A DNA stretch of 64,000 bases from Fibrobacterota bacterium (GTDB lineage Bacteria; Fibrobacterota; Chitinivibrionia; Chitinivibrionales; Chitinispirillaceae), in NCBI GenBank assembly GCA_023436205.1, contig JAEZKC010000035.1, forward strand, positions 62,001 to 126,000, read 5' to 3'. The translations under genes were made by a program, and so were the position numbers. A model generated the notes under the pieces. The model did not search any database. It saw nothing but the letters and a program-made list of their open reading frames with translations, and had not been told where the DNA came from. Of this stretch, positions 42,684 to 51,717 are shown in pieces (the first letter of the stretch is position 1; each line of letters begins with the position of its first letter).

Positions 42684-43337
42684 TTAATCACTCTGTATAT
42701 CAGTTTCATTTTCTTCCTCGCTGAAGAAAATGAAAACAAGCCATCCTACAGCGATTATTATTCCAATATTGATTCCAAGCATAATCAATCCGCCCCAAAC
42801 ATTGCTCCAGGATCCAAGTGCCGCGGCAATTCCCGCACCTGCCACGGTTGGAACCAGTGCTATTGAGGCGACTACTCCCACGACCGTATCCTGTTTTCTG
42901 TGGGAAACAGCCAGTGCACCCGCAACTGCAGCAGCCAGTGCAGCAATGACAGTGTACCATCCCGGAGTGACCCTTTCCAGCAGAATCTGGGGTATTTCCA
43001 TATTTTCCGGGTTGATTCCGGTTATACTCAATAACCAAGTAGTGATTACTGCTGATAAGGTTGCAAGAAAAAGACCCGTGAAAGTGATCCATATCCCTTT
43101 TAGAACAGATTTGAGGTTTCCGGTGGCAAGTCCGATTGAAACCAGGATCATGGGGGGCATAACTGGGGCAATCACCATGGAACCTATTAGTATCGGTATG
43201 GAATTAACCAGAAACGCCACCGCAGCAAGGACACCAGATGCGGCCATCAGCGTGGAATGCATCCAGTCAAGCTTGGCCTGGTGCTCTATTCCCAGCTGGT
43301 ATTTGGCCTTGTTTTGTTCTCTTTTTTGTCTGGACAC
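42684..43337 (-). CDS. DUF389-family integral membrane protein
   Basis: A 217-residue protein with about six membrane spans. The characteristic family segment is SIPILIGSMVIAPVMPP near residues 44-60, followed by GLATGN and a glycine/alanine-rich second half (VGVVASIALVPTVAGAGIA). The start is GTG behind GGGAAAG. It corresponds to the conserved core of DUF389 without the cytoplasmic extensions of longer members. Function unknown. Confidence 0.85.
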   Translation of the reverse strand: MSRQKREQNKAKYQLGIEHQAKLDWMHSTLMAASGVLAAVAFLVNSIPILIGSMVIAPVMPPMILVSIGLATGNLKSVLKGIWITFTGLFLATLSAVITTWLLSITGINPENMEIPQILLERVTPGWYTVIAALAAAVAGALAVSHRKQDTVVGVVASIALVPTVAGAGIAAALGSWSNVWGGLIMLGINIGIIIAVGWLVFIFFSEEENETDIQSD

Positions 43338-43412
43338 GGCTTTCCCAGCTTTATAGGATCACATAGTGCTTCCTTGAAGATTACGCGGTTCTGAAAGAGG
43401 GCATAGTCTAAA

Positions 43413-44264
43413 TTACTCTCTAAGCAGCAGAGAAACCTGTGTCCCTATTGCCACAGGCGATCTGAAATGGGTACTGGTTGACCCTAGCGGGATAGTGATA
43501 AAGGGACTAATCGCAAATACTCCCGCCTTCAGATCCATGCCACCGTAAACCCCGTATACCACTTCATAGACTAACCGATCATCAGCTAGTGGGTAGGCCT
43601 GGGACTTAAGTTCGAGCCCTATAAAGGGGGAAAATGAATTCACGGGCTGTACACGCAATACCGAACAGCTTCGTGCCATAAACGAGTAATAGCTCAGCTT
43701 TTCTGTGGCAGTTTTAGTGCCGGAAGAATCGGATACTGTCCAGATTCGGTCGCCATACAGGTGGTTTATCCCTACTTCCGGCCTTACTGAAACAGCGATG
43801 TTTCCGTACTGCTTGGCAAATTTCAAAAACAGCGCACCTTCAATGTTGTCATTTTTCACTTCCCGGCCAAGGCCTTCCGGAAGCCCCTCAATTTGACCCA
43901 GGGATGCATCAAAGAGTAATCCTGCCGAGAGTACGTCGCAGAAGGCGTACATCGCTTCTCCGCTTGCCTGAAGCCTGGATTCGTAGCAATAGGTGTTAGC
44001 TGAAGTCATGATAGTGATTTCATCACCCAGTATTCCAGATTTGAATTCAAAAGAACTATCGGTGACTTGTACGATTCCGGGTCTCTGAAGTGCGTAGGAA
44101 AAGCCTCCGGATGCACAGAAACTTCCCTTGCTTAACACTCTGCCTGTTTCCGCTCTGTTGATTTGAGGTGTTCTTCGGATCAGCGATTGGTTATGTCGTT
44201 CAATCTGAAACGTTCCGGCACAGCTGGTTATAAAAACGAAGAATAATGTTAAAAACAGTCTCAT
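43413..44264 (-). CDS. Lipoprotein of unknown function, beta-rich
   Basis: A 283-residue protein with a lipobox at the N terminus (VFITSCAG, Cys15). The rest alternates hydrophobic and polar residues with many Tyr, Phe and Gly, as in an outer-membrane barrel or beta sandwich. Pieces such as GNIAVSVRPEVGINHLYGDR and SPFIGLELKSQAYP look like paired strands. GAGGAAGA lies before the ATG. No family was recognised. It is a single-gene unit in an envelope-protein neighbourhood. Confidence 0.7.
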   Translation of the reverse strand: MRLFLTLFFVFITSCAGTFQIERHNQSLIRRTPQINRAETGRVLSKGSFCASGGFSYALQRPGIVQVTDSSFEFKSGILGDEITIMTSANTYCYESRLQASGEAMYAFCDVLSAGLLFDASLGQIEGLPEGLGREVKNDNIEGALFLKFAKQYGNIAVSVRPEVGINHLYGDRIWTVSDSSGTKTATEKLSYYSFMARSCSVLRVQPVNSFSPFIGLELKSQAYPLADDRLVYEVVYGVYGGMDLKAGVFAISPFITIPLGSTSTHFRSPVAIGTQVSLLLRE

Positions 44265-44401
44265 TTCTTCCTCTGGATAAAAAACGTTTGATGGCCCTCG
44301 TATAAGAATATAAGAAGTGTCAATGTCAGAACAAAATGAATTGCCTCCTTAGAATTGCAGGTACGCAAATTGATATACCCTCATAGTGGGAGGCAAGGAT
44401 T

Positions 44402-44935
44402 ATGAGGAAATTTTCGATTACGTTGCTTTACGTTGTGTTTTTCTGGATTGTAATTCCTGTAGTATTATTTAGATCTTCCCGATCTCTAGATATCGCATTG
44501 ATGCCACTGAGGACAACTAGATTAATGAGAACTATTGGTTTTCTGGTTTCTCTTGGATCGGCGGTACTGCTGGTGGTTTCGGTGTTTCATTTCACCCGTG
44601 GAGCAAAAAAACTCCCCATTTCAGCTTTGCCTCCTTATAATAAAGTGGTAACTACAGGTGTTTATTCCCTATGGCGGCATCCGATTTATCTTTTTTATAC
44701 CCTGGTTTTTGTGGGATTGGGGATTTTTTTAGGTTCCGCTGGGATGCTGTTTGTAGTCCTGCCGATTTTCATTACCTTGGAAACTATTCACGCTTGGATA
44801 GAAGAGGTGTATTTGATAAAAAAGCATGGTAAAGCTTATCGGCAATATCAGAAGGCAACCGCTTTGATCATTCCCAAACCACTTGTCAGGTTAATCAGTA
44901 CTCGGTTTCCTGCTCCGGGCCACCCTGAACACTAA
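44402..44935 (+). CDS. Isoprenylcysteine carboxyl methyltransferase-like membrane protein
   Basis: A 177-residue integral membrane methyltransferase of the ICMT/PEMT group, with four to five predicted spans. The conserved signature is GVYSLWRHPIYLFY, followed by a span and a C-terminal EEVYLIKKHGKAYRQYQK like the family E-x-x-L-x-x-x-F/HGxxYxxY. It uses S-adenosylmethionine; the substrate (lipid or isoprenoid) is unknown. GGGAGG precedes the ATG. Its last 41 bases overlap the convergent SnoaL-like gene. Confidence 0.78.
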   Translation: MRKFSITLLYVVFFWIVIPVVLFRSSRSLDIALMPLRTTRLMRTIGFLVSLGSAVLLVVSVFHFTRGAKKLPISALPPYNKVVTTGVYSLWRHPIYLFYTLVFVGLGIFLGSAGMLFVVLPIFITLETIHAWIEEVYLIKKHGKAYRQYQKATALIIPKPLVRLISTRFPAPGHPEH

Positions 44936-45296
44936 TCATTTTCCAGTGTCCATGGTCTTTAAGATATACTTCAGTCCATCGTCCTTGAATTTTGATCTTT
45001 TTAGTATTCTGCAATACATCGGCCTGGTAAGTGTAATGGGCTACACCCACACAGTCGTTTATAACTTTCACCTCCATGGGAGAGAGGGCATATTCCACGA
45101 TCATCATGTCGGAAGCGATGGCGTTCAGCGCTGAAGCTCTGTCGTGAGGCCGCGGTGCTCCGGTTTCCCAACCGGAGTAGTCGGGGTGAATAAATTTTGT
45201 CAGCTGGTTAATGTTTTTAGCTCTTGCATAATCCCATATTTCAACCACCACATCCCACAGTTCGGCTTCCTGATGCATAAGTTCGGATTGCAGCAT
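44895..45296 (-). CDS. SnoaL/DUF4440-like (NTF2-fold) protein
   Basis: A 133-residue cone-shaped NTF2-fold protein. The helix HQEAELWDVVVEIWDYARAK, the segment HPDYSGW, and the final strands GRWTEVYLKDHGHWKMISVQG fit the DUF4440 pattern. Such domains serve as small enzymes or binding modules; no function can be assigned. The start follows GGAGC. The 41-base convergent overlap with the methyltransferase gene means the two transcripts are complementary at their ends. Confidence 0.75.
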   Translation of the reverse strand: MLQSELMHQEAELWDVVVEIWDYARAKNINQLTKFIHPDYSGWETGAPRPHDRASALNAIASDMMIVEYALSPMEVKVINDCVGVAHYTYQADVLQNTKKIKIQGRWTEVYLKDHGHWKMISVQGGPEQETEY

Positions 45297-45446
45297 AGAT
45301 GCTCCTTTTTTCCATAGAAAAGAGCAATTTACAAGCCGCTGATAATCACTTAATGAAAATCTGATTTTAAGCTCATCATCTTACAATACTCTGGCGCGAT
45401 TTTTTATCTGTAACTTTAAACACTCTTTCAGGAGGAACTTGTTATA

Positions 45447-47357
45447 ATGAACAGAAAGTCGCTCAGAGGTGCAGTTGCGTTTATGGGGCTGGTTGCCCTT
45501 ATGGCATCGGTTTCCACTGCGGGTACCGGTGCAGATCGCTTGACAAAATCATTCAAAAATGTAATCGTCATGATACCGGACGGATGCGGTATCGCTCATT
45601 TCACACTTTCCCGCTGGTATAAAGGGGCAGCTCTAGCCTGCGATGCGCTCAATGTGGCCCAGGTTCGCACTTATTGTTCAAATTCCTACATTACCGATTC
45701 AGCTCCGGCAGCCACCGCTTTTGCTTCCGGATACAAAACCCATGACAAATACATTGGTATACTCCCCTCTAGCTATTATGTCCCCGGGCTTCAGATGGCT
45801 GCCGGAATGGAAAACCGTCCTGTGGCCAACGTGCTTGAAGCTGCTCGCCTGAGCGGACGCGCAACTGGACTCGTTGCTACCTCAACCACCTCTCATGCCA
45901 CTCCTGCTGATTATACCTCGCACTGGTACTCCAGAAGTAATGAAAACATCATCATGGAGCAGCAGGTCTATCAGGGTGTGGATGTGCTCTTCGGTGGAGG
46001 TAAACAGTTTCTTCTTCCCGTCGCTGATGGTGGAAAAAGAGTTGACGATGAAAACTTGTATGATTCACTTCAGACAATGGGCTACAGCATCGTTAACAAT
46101 GAATCTGATTTGTTGCAATTGTCAAACAGTGCCGGAAAAGCCTGGGGGCATTTTGCCTCTTCAGGAATGACAAGAGATTTGGATCGAAAACTTGATCAGT
46201 TCAAGGATCAGCCCACTATTGACCAGATGACCGATAAAGCGATTAAGCTTCTGTCAAATTCCGATAAAGGCAAGAATGCTGGATTTTTCCTGATGGTTGA
46301 AGGAAGCCAGGTGGACTGGGCATCTCATGCCAATGATCCAGTTGGTGTTATCACTGAATATCTGGCCTTCGACAGAGCTGTGCAAGTCGCTTTGGATTTT
46401 GCCAGAACTGACGGCAGTACTCTTGTTCTGGTGGTTTCCGATCATGACAATGGAGGCCTGAGCCTTGGAAACAACAAAACTGACGCCTCCTATTCCAGCC
46501 GCCCTCTTGACAGTCTGCTCACCGCTCCACTGATGAACGCAACGCTCACCGCAGCAGGCATTGAGGCCTACCTTGGTTCAAACCGTTCCAATACTTCCTC
46601 CATTCAGGCAGCGGTGGCCCAGTATTTCGGTATCAGTGATCTGACAACTGAAGAAGCCGCAGTCTGTGCTGCATCCACTGCAGGAAGCATGGAGTATGCT
46701 CTGGGCCCGATCATCAGCAAGAGAACCGATCTGGCATGGACCACGACTGGTCATACTGGTAATGATGTGCCTCTCTATTATTATGGAACTGATGATCAGT
46801 TCAAAACACTCGAGAACACCGATATCGCCTGGATTTGCGCAAAAGCTATGAATGTTAGCCTTGATGCTGCTAATGATTCTTTGTTTCAGAAAGCGGAGGA
46901 CCTGTTTCAATCCGCATCGCTTACAGTGGATACTGCGGGTGTAAACAATGGAAACGGTAGTCTTACTGTTGTCCAGAATGGAAAATCCGCGGTGCTGCCT
47001 TTTAACAAAAATGAAATTGTTGTTGATGGAATCAAGTTTCGAATGAACGGCTTAACTGTTTATTCATTAAAAAGTAATACCGTATATATTCCTAAACAAG
47101 CCCTGTCTCTTTTCAACGGCGGACACACCGAAACCGCGCCCGCTCTTCAGAAAAAGTCAATTGTAAAAGAAGCGGCTATTGAACTGTTCAATCTTCAGGG
47201 TCGCAGGGTGGCTGTAGCCACATCTTCCGACTATCGGATGGTTTTTGCCAGGAAAAGACTTGCAAATGGTAATTATGTGGTGCGAATCAACAATCGCGTA
47301 ATTGAGAAGTTGAGTGTGACAAATGGAGTAATGTCGGTGCTGCCCTCATTTAGGTAA
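45447..47357 (+). CDS. Secreted alkaline phosphatase with C-terminal sorting-type tail
   Basis: A 636-residue phosphomonoesterase of the PhoA superfamily. A signal peptide (AFMGLVALMASVSTA) is followed by MIPDGCG, the nucleophile serine in TDSAPAATAFASG, EGSQVDWASHANDP, VVSDHDNGG and TTGHTGNDV, which supply the zinc and magnesium ligands. After the catalytic domain, about residues 480-560 form a beta-rich linker. The last 65 residues (IELFNLQGRRVAV, then LANGNYVVRI) resemble the type A sorting tail of secreted enzymes in Fibrobacterota and Bacteroidota. AGGAGG precedes the ATG. Confidence 0.9.
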   Translation: MNRKSLRGAVAFMGLVALMASVSTAGTGADRLTKSFKNVIVMIPDGCGIAHFTLSRWYKGAALACDALNVAQVRTYCSNSYITDSAPAATAFASGYKTHDKYIGILPSSYYVPGLQMAAGMENRPVANVLEAARLSGRATGLVATSTTSHATPADYTSHWYSRSNENIIMEQQVYQGVDVLFGGGKQFLLPVADGGKRVDDENLYDSLQTMGYSIVNNESDLLQLSNSAGKAWGHFASSGMTRDLDRKLDQFKDQPTIDQMTDKAIKLLSNSDKGKNAGFFLMVEGSQVDWASHANDPVGVITEYLAFDRAVQVALDFARTDGSTLVLVVSDHDNGGLSLGNNKTDASYSSRPLDSLLTAPLMNATLTAAGIEAYLGSNRSNTSSIQAAVAQYFGISDLTTEEAAVCAASTAGSMEYALGPIISKRTDLAWTTTGHTGNDVPLYYYGTDDQFKTLENTDIAWICAKAMNVSLDAANDSLFQKAEDLFQSASLTVDTAGVNNGNGSLTVVQNGKSAVLPFNKNEIVVDGIKFRMNGLTVYSLKSNTVYIPKQALSLFNGGHTETAPALQKKSIVKEAAIELFNLQGRRVAVATSSDYRMVFARKRLANGNYVVRINNRVIEKLSVTNGVMSVLPSFR

Positions 47358-47371
47358 TAGCGTTTTCAGTG

Positions 47372-47402
47372 TTTTAGCCCGGCAGCGAATGTCGGGCTAA
47401 AA
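47372..47402 (+). terminator. Hairpin after the alkaline phosphatase gene
   Basis: TTTTAGCCCG pairs with CGGGCTAAAA around an 11-base loop, 14 bases after the stop. The downstream T-tract is poor, so termination is likely but not certain. Confidence 0.6.
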
Positions 47403-47744
47403 TGCTTGAAATTATTACATCACCTGCCCGCCAAGCTAGTAACAGCTCTGTATCAGTATCAGGATGGTGATTTCAATCCGGCTACTTCAATGGTGAGCAG
47501 ATATGATTCCTCCCTTACTCGATTCCCTGTTCGATTGGTAGTACTCAAAGCCGCTCGGCTTAACCCACCAAATGTGTTTCTATTGAATCAAAAAATGTTC
47601 ACAGTCATATTGGGTGGAGTGGTTACTGCGAACTTCAACATTTCATTTTCTCTGGTTACGGCTGATAATGTCGGTTGCTTTTTGGATCGGGGTAACGCTG
47701 GTTGTCATGCAAACGTACCCACGATCCAGGTAGGAGATATCTGC
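47403..47744. other. Unexplained stretch between alkaline phosphatase and GT4 genes
   Basis: 342 bases. A plus-strand frame opens here but continues antisense through the GT4 gene and has no ribosome site. The minus strand is broken by stops. I see no repeat, tRNA or promoter that I can support. It may hold decayed sequence. Confidence 0.4.
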
Positions 47745-48911
47745 TTAGTTCAGAGCCGCATGATACACACCTTCGGTGTACCCTGCTACGGTGTTCCAGT
47801 TGTACTTGTCTTCTACAGCTACTCGACCGTTTCGACCAAGAGCACGACAGTGGTCATGGTCGGCCAGAAGTGAACCGATACCGTGGGCCAGACCACCGGG
47901 GTTTGCATCTACCAGAAACCCGTTTACATCGTGCCATACAAATTCACGTGGGCCACCTGCGGTTGTTGCCACTACCGGTTTGCCTGCTGCCCAAGCCTCA
48001 AGCGCAACAATGCCGAATGGTTCGTTACGGCTGGGCAAAGCGAGAATATCCGCTGAACGCATCAGCTCGGTATACTCTCCACGTGGCAGTGTTCCCAGGA
48101 AACGAATGGCATGATTTACCCCTAGCTCATTGGCTCGATTCACTACAGCATCTTTATCTGGACCATCACCGGATATGATAAACTTGGCGGATGGAAAATA
48201 GCCCAGTACCATGGGAATAGCTTCTACCAGAAGATCCATACCTTTTTGTGCGTTCATGCGGCCTGCAGCGAAAATCAGAGGATCGAGGGGCGCAATGCCA
48301 TACCGGGCTTTGACCGGACCTGGTTCGAGGAATCCGTTGAAATGATGATAGGAGACACCATTGGGAACCACATGAATTTTCCAGTGAGGTACTCCGTAGA
48401 TTCGCTGCAGTTCATCTGCCAAAAAGCTGCTTACAGAAATGATCACTTTGGCATGATTACATGCTGCTGCTTCGGTGTCCCTGATCCAGCGGGCAAAACC
48501 ATCATGAAAGATGTTACCATCCCTGCCATATTCTGTCGAATGCATCGTCAGCACACCCGGTGTGCCGAAACCGTCGCTTACATATTTCAGTACGTTACCG
48601 GTCAGCCAGTCGTGAGCATGAACCAGCTCGAATTTGCCAATTAGTGATGTTACTTCATGGAAACGGTGGGCCATTGCTTGGCACATCCAGTCCATACACT
48701 GTACAAAATTGTCGCTTACTCCGTGATCAACCCTGTGGTAATGGACGCCATCAATACGGTCGTAATGATTCTGCTCCGGTTTGCGGCGAGTGAATACATG
48801 GATTTCATGAGCTCTACGCTCTAGACCTGCGGCAAGCTCAGTTACGTGAACACCAAGACCGCCCAGATTAATGGAGTGTAAACTTTCCCATGAGAAAATA
48901 GCGACACGCAT
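47745..48911 (-). CDS. Family 4 glycosyltransferase (glycogen/starch-synthase-like)
   Basis: A 388-residue retaining GT-B enzyme. The N-terminal domain shows LGGLGVHVTELAAGLERR, HAHDWLT and PNGVSYHHF; the C-terminal domain shows AAGRMNAQKGMDLLVEAIP, ISGDGPDKDA and the E-x7-E motif EPFGIVALE. The start resembles ADP/UDP-glucose-using glycogen synthases, so an alpha-glucan product is possible, but sugar and acceptor are not determined. GGAGGCGC precedes the ATG. Confidence 0.9.
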   Translation of the reverse strand: MRVAIFSWESLHSINLGGLGVHVTELAAGLERRAHEIHVFTRRKPEQNHYDRIDGVHYHRVDHGVSDNFVQCMDWMCQAMAHRFHEVTSLIGKFELVHAHDWLTGNVLKYVSDGFGTPGVLTMHSTEYGRDGNIFHDGFARWIRDTEAAACNHAKVIISVSSFLADELQRIYGVPHWKIHVVPNGVSYHHFNGFLEPGPVKARYGIAPLDPLIFAAGRMNAQKGMDLLVEAIPMVLGYFPSAKFIISGDGPDKDAVVNRANELGVNHAIRFLGTLPRGEYTELMRSADILALPSRNEPFGIVALEAWAAGKPVVATTAGGPREFVWHDVNGFLVDANPGGLAHGIGSLLADHDHCRALGRNGRVAVEDKYNWNTVAGYTEGVYHAALN

Positions 48912-49205
48912 GTAGCGCCTCCTGGTTTGAGAATTGTTAATTGGGAATAAGAATAGGAAGGTAATATTACTCTAAAATCAAACGCATTTATAAATCACAT
49001 TCACATAAATAAATCATCGGAAGATGGTAAGTCAAATAAGTTTTGTTAATAATTTTTTTTGAGGTGTTCACTGGTTTTTCGGGTACTTATAGAATATTGC
49101 CTGGGGTTAAAAACCGGGTGGGAATCTAAATTGACCATCTGGAAACAGAATCTGGGAGTGATCAGAATACAGATTGGTTTAATATATTATGATGAGTGCC
49201 GGATT

Positions 49206-50978
49206 TCAGCTTTTCCTGTGATTGTTGCCGAGTTGTTCTGCGGCTTCTGAAAGCAGCTCCATTACCTGGTAACTGTTTTCCAGTGAGAGTGCCTTTCTGA
49301 CAAGTTTTTGCAATTCGGAAAACGACCAGCGGGAAATCGTATCTCTAACAAGTGGTATTGATGAGGGTTGCATGGAAAAAGAGGTGACCCCTGCCCCCAC
49401 GAGTAAAGCTGCCATAAGCGGGTCACTTGCCGCCTCACCACAAATTGATGCCTCTTTATGATTGTAGCTGGTTGCAGAAGTTACATTGCGGATAAGCCTG
49501 AGGAGGACAGGGTGCATGATCTGACGGTAATCCTCCAATCCGCTATCCTCACGACTGGCGGCAAACAGGTATTGCGCCAGATCGTTTGTACCGATATTAA
49601 CAAAAGAAATCTTGGGGAGAAACGAGCGCAGTGATAGGGCAACAGACGGGATTTCAACCATAATACCTATGTTAAGCCTCTTCTTGTCAATTTGCAGTTT
49701 GTCACAGGCTCGGTAAATGAAGGTGAGCGCCTTTTCCAGATCGTCTAGAATTGCGACAAATGGCAGAACCAGCTTTATGGTAGTTAATCGACAAACGGAA
49801 ATAATTGCGGTAATGTGCTTTTCGAAAAGATCCGGATCGCGTAACAGGTACCTGATACCCCTTATTCCCAGTTGCGGATTTTCCTCTTCATAGCTTTTTA
49901 AGAACGGAAGCGATTTGTCAGCTCCTATGTCAAGTAGTCTTATTGTGAGTGGCCGTCTTTTCAAAACACCTATGATTTTGCGGTAAAACTCGATTTCCTC
50001 TTCGATTGAAGGTTGGTGAGCGCTAGACAGGTAATAAAGTTCGGTTCGCAGAAGACCAACCCCTTCTGCACCGTAGGCTACTGCCGTTTCCGCTTCCTTT
50101 ACGGAACTTATATTGGCTTCGAGTCGAATTCTTCTGCCATCGGTGGTTTCGCATATTTTGCTTTGCCGGTGATTCACCTTGGGGCGGCTGCTGCTCTCAA
50201 AAAATTCCCGTTTTTCTTTATAGGCTGAAAGCTCTGCTTCATCGGGGTAGGTTACGATTTTTCCGGTGTAACCGTCTACTATTACCGGATCGGCCGAACG
50301 GATAAGGGTTCCGGCCCCGGGTGCTCTAATTATGGCTGGTATTCCTAAAGATTTGGCGATGACCGAAACGTGAGAAACTCGGCTGCCCTCTTCGATTATT
50401 ATTCCCATAATCTTTCTGAAATCGACCAGGGCCACATCGGAGGGGAGAAGCTTTTCTGCCACGAAGATTACCGGTTTATCTATTCTTTGCATGGGATTGG
50501 TGCGAACATGCTCTATTTCCAGTAGATTGCGCAGGATACGGTGGTAGGCATCTTGAATATCGAGAAACTTGGTGCGAAGCACTTCATCGCTTATGGAGCG
50601 GAAACGGGTTTCAAGTACCCTCATCTGGCTGGCTATTACATGCTCAATGTTCATCTTTTGAGCTCGTACCAACTGCTTGAGCTCGGAGATAAATGATTCG
50701 TCTTCTACGAGCTGGAGCTGGACTTTGAAGATTTCGCTGATTTCTTCACTGTTTTTTTCCCGTATGCGCAGAAAAATCTGGTTCAGCTGGTCCCGGCTTT
50801 TGATGATGGCAAAATCAAGTCGACTCAACTCCTTGTCGATATCATCCACAGGAAAACTGTTCATTTCAAGTGCATCGAGTGCAATAGGTTTGAAAAGCAA
50901 TGCATCGCCTATGGCTACTCCGGGAGAGATGGGGTCACCCTGAAGTTCACGGCGAGTCCGTTCTTTGGACCTGGCCAT
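49206..50978 (-). CDS. ptsI: Phosphoenolpyruvate-protein phosphotransferase (PTS enzyme I)
   Basis: Transfers phosphate from PEP to HPr. At 590 residues from the ATG at 50978 (behind CGGAG; an in-frame GTG lies 21 bases upstream), the N-terminal helix bundle is followed by the phosphohistidine loop EEGSRVSHVSVIA, RTELYYL, LDIGADK, the PEP-binding GIMVEIPS, FVNIGTNDLAQY and ICGEAASD. Family length is complete. No HPr or sugar-specific subunit is in the window, so it may serve regulation or a PTS encoded elsewhere. Confidence 0.93.
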   Translation of the reverse strand: MARSKERTRRELQGDPISPGVAIGDALLFKPIALDALEMNSFPVDDIDKELSRLDFAIIKSRDQLNQIFLRIREKNSEEISEIFKVQLQLVEDESFISELKQLVRAQKMNIEHVIASQMRVLETRFRSISDEVLRTKFLDIQDAYHRILRNLLEIEHVRTNPMQRIDKPVIFVAEKLLPSDVALVDFRKIMGIIIEEGSRVSHVSVIAKSLGIPAIIRAPGAGTLIRSADPVIVDGYTGKIVTYPDEAELSAYKEKREFFESSSRPKVNHRQSKICETTDGRRIRLEANISSVKEAETAVAYGAEGVGLLRTELYYLSSAHQPSIEEEIEFYRKIIGVLKRRPLTIRLLDIGADKSLPFLKSYEEENPQLGIRGIRYLLRDPDLFEKHITAIISVCRLTTIKLVLPFVAILDDLEKALTFIYRACDKLQIDKKRLNIGIMVEIPSVALSLRSFLPKISFVNIGTNDLAQYLFAASREDSGLEDYRQIMHPVLLRLIRNVTSATSYNHKEASICGEAASDPLMAALLVGAGVTSFSMQPSSIPLVRDTISRWSFSELQKLVRKALSLENSYQVMELLSEAAEQLGNNHRKS

Positions 50979-51166
50979 CAGTCTGACTCCGGTAAACACA
51001 TTTTAGATGCAGAGGTCTTCAAACTCTTCTCCTCCTCATGGGGTTCTGGCTGGATGCACCCTCCTTTATCTTTTTTATGAGCAACATCCAATCCATTTCT
51101 TAAAAAAAATTGGTTCACCGTTTGATAAGTTTTGGATGTCGCTCACATTTAAAAAGAGGGCTAAAT

Positions 51167-51691
51167 ATGAATAATGCGATCTCCCTGATACCACTGGGTC
51201 CCGTTTGCGAACAGCTGCCCGGATGGCTGGAAGAGCGAATCGCCGAATTGCTCAACATGCAGGTGTCCACTCAGGAAATGCTTCCTCTTCCCAACAGCTT
51301 CTACAATCAGACCAGAAATCAGTATGATGGGGACCTGATTCTTTCCTTTATAAGATCCAACATAGACAGTGGCGCTCAGTATAAGCTTGCGCTGGTGGAT
51401 GAGGATTGTTACTCTGAGGGGCTTAATTTTATTTTTGGTGAGGCTACTCTTAAGGGACATGAATCCTTTGTCGCTCTTCCCAGGCTTAAAGAATCCTTTT
51501 ATGGTCGAAGGGAAAACAGAGATCTGTTCTTCCAGCGGGCACTCAAGGAATCGATTCATGAACTGGGGCATACGCTTGGGCTTGTACACTGTGCCGATCC
51601 CGATTGTGCTATGCATTTTTCGAATTCACTGGCTGATACCGACAGAAAATCCTTTTCTCTCTGCAATAGTTGCCAGAAACGACTATTTTAG
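51167..51691 (+). CDS. amzA: Archaemetzincin-type zinc protease
   Basis: A 174-residue metallopeptidase of the archaemetzincin family. The catalytic zinc site is HELGHTLGLVHC, followed by the second cysteine-based zinc site CADPDC, SNSLADTD and CNSCQKR. The ATG at 51167 behind AGAGGG is chosen over a GTG 57 bases upstream. The peptidase is soluble, with no signal peptide. It is followed after 26 bases by a methyltransferase. Substrates are unknown in bacteria. Confidence 0.9.
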   Translation: MNNAISLIPLGPVCEQLPGWLEERIAELLNMQVSTQEMLPLPNSFYNQTRNQYDGDLILSFIRSNIDSGAQYKLALVDEDCYSEGLNFIFGEATLKGHESFVALPRLKESFYGRRENRDLFFQRALKESIHELGHTLGLVHCADPDCAMHFSNSLADTDRKSFSLCNSCQKRLF

Positions 51692-51717
51692 GAACATACT
51701 TTTATTTTGGAGGTATG

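Noticed and set aside
47406..47873. A 155-codon plus-strand frame after the alkaline phosphatase gene
   Set aside because: It starts at a TTG with no Shine-Dalgarno and its second half is antisense to the GT4 gene.
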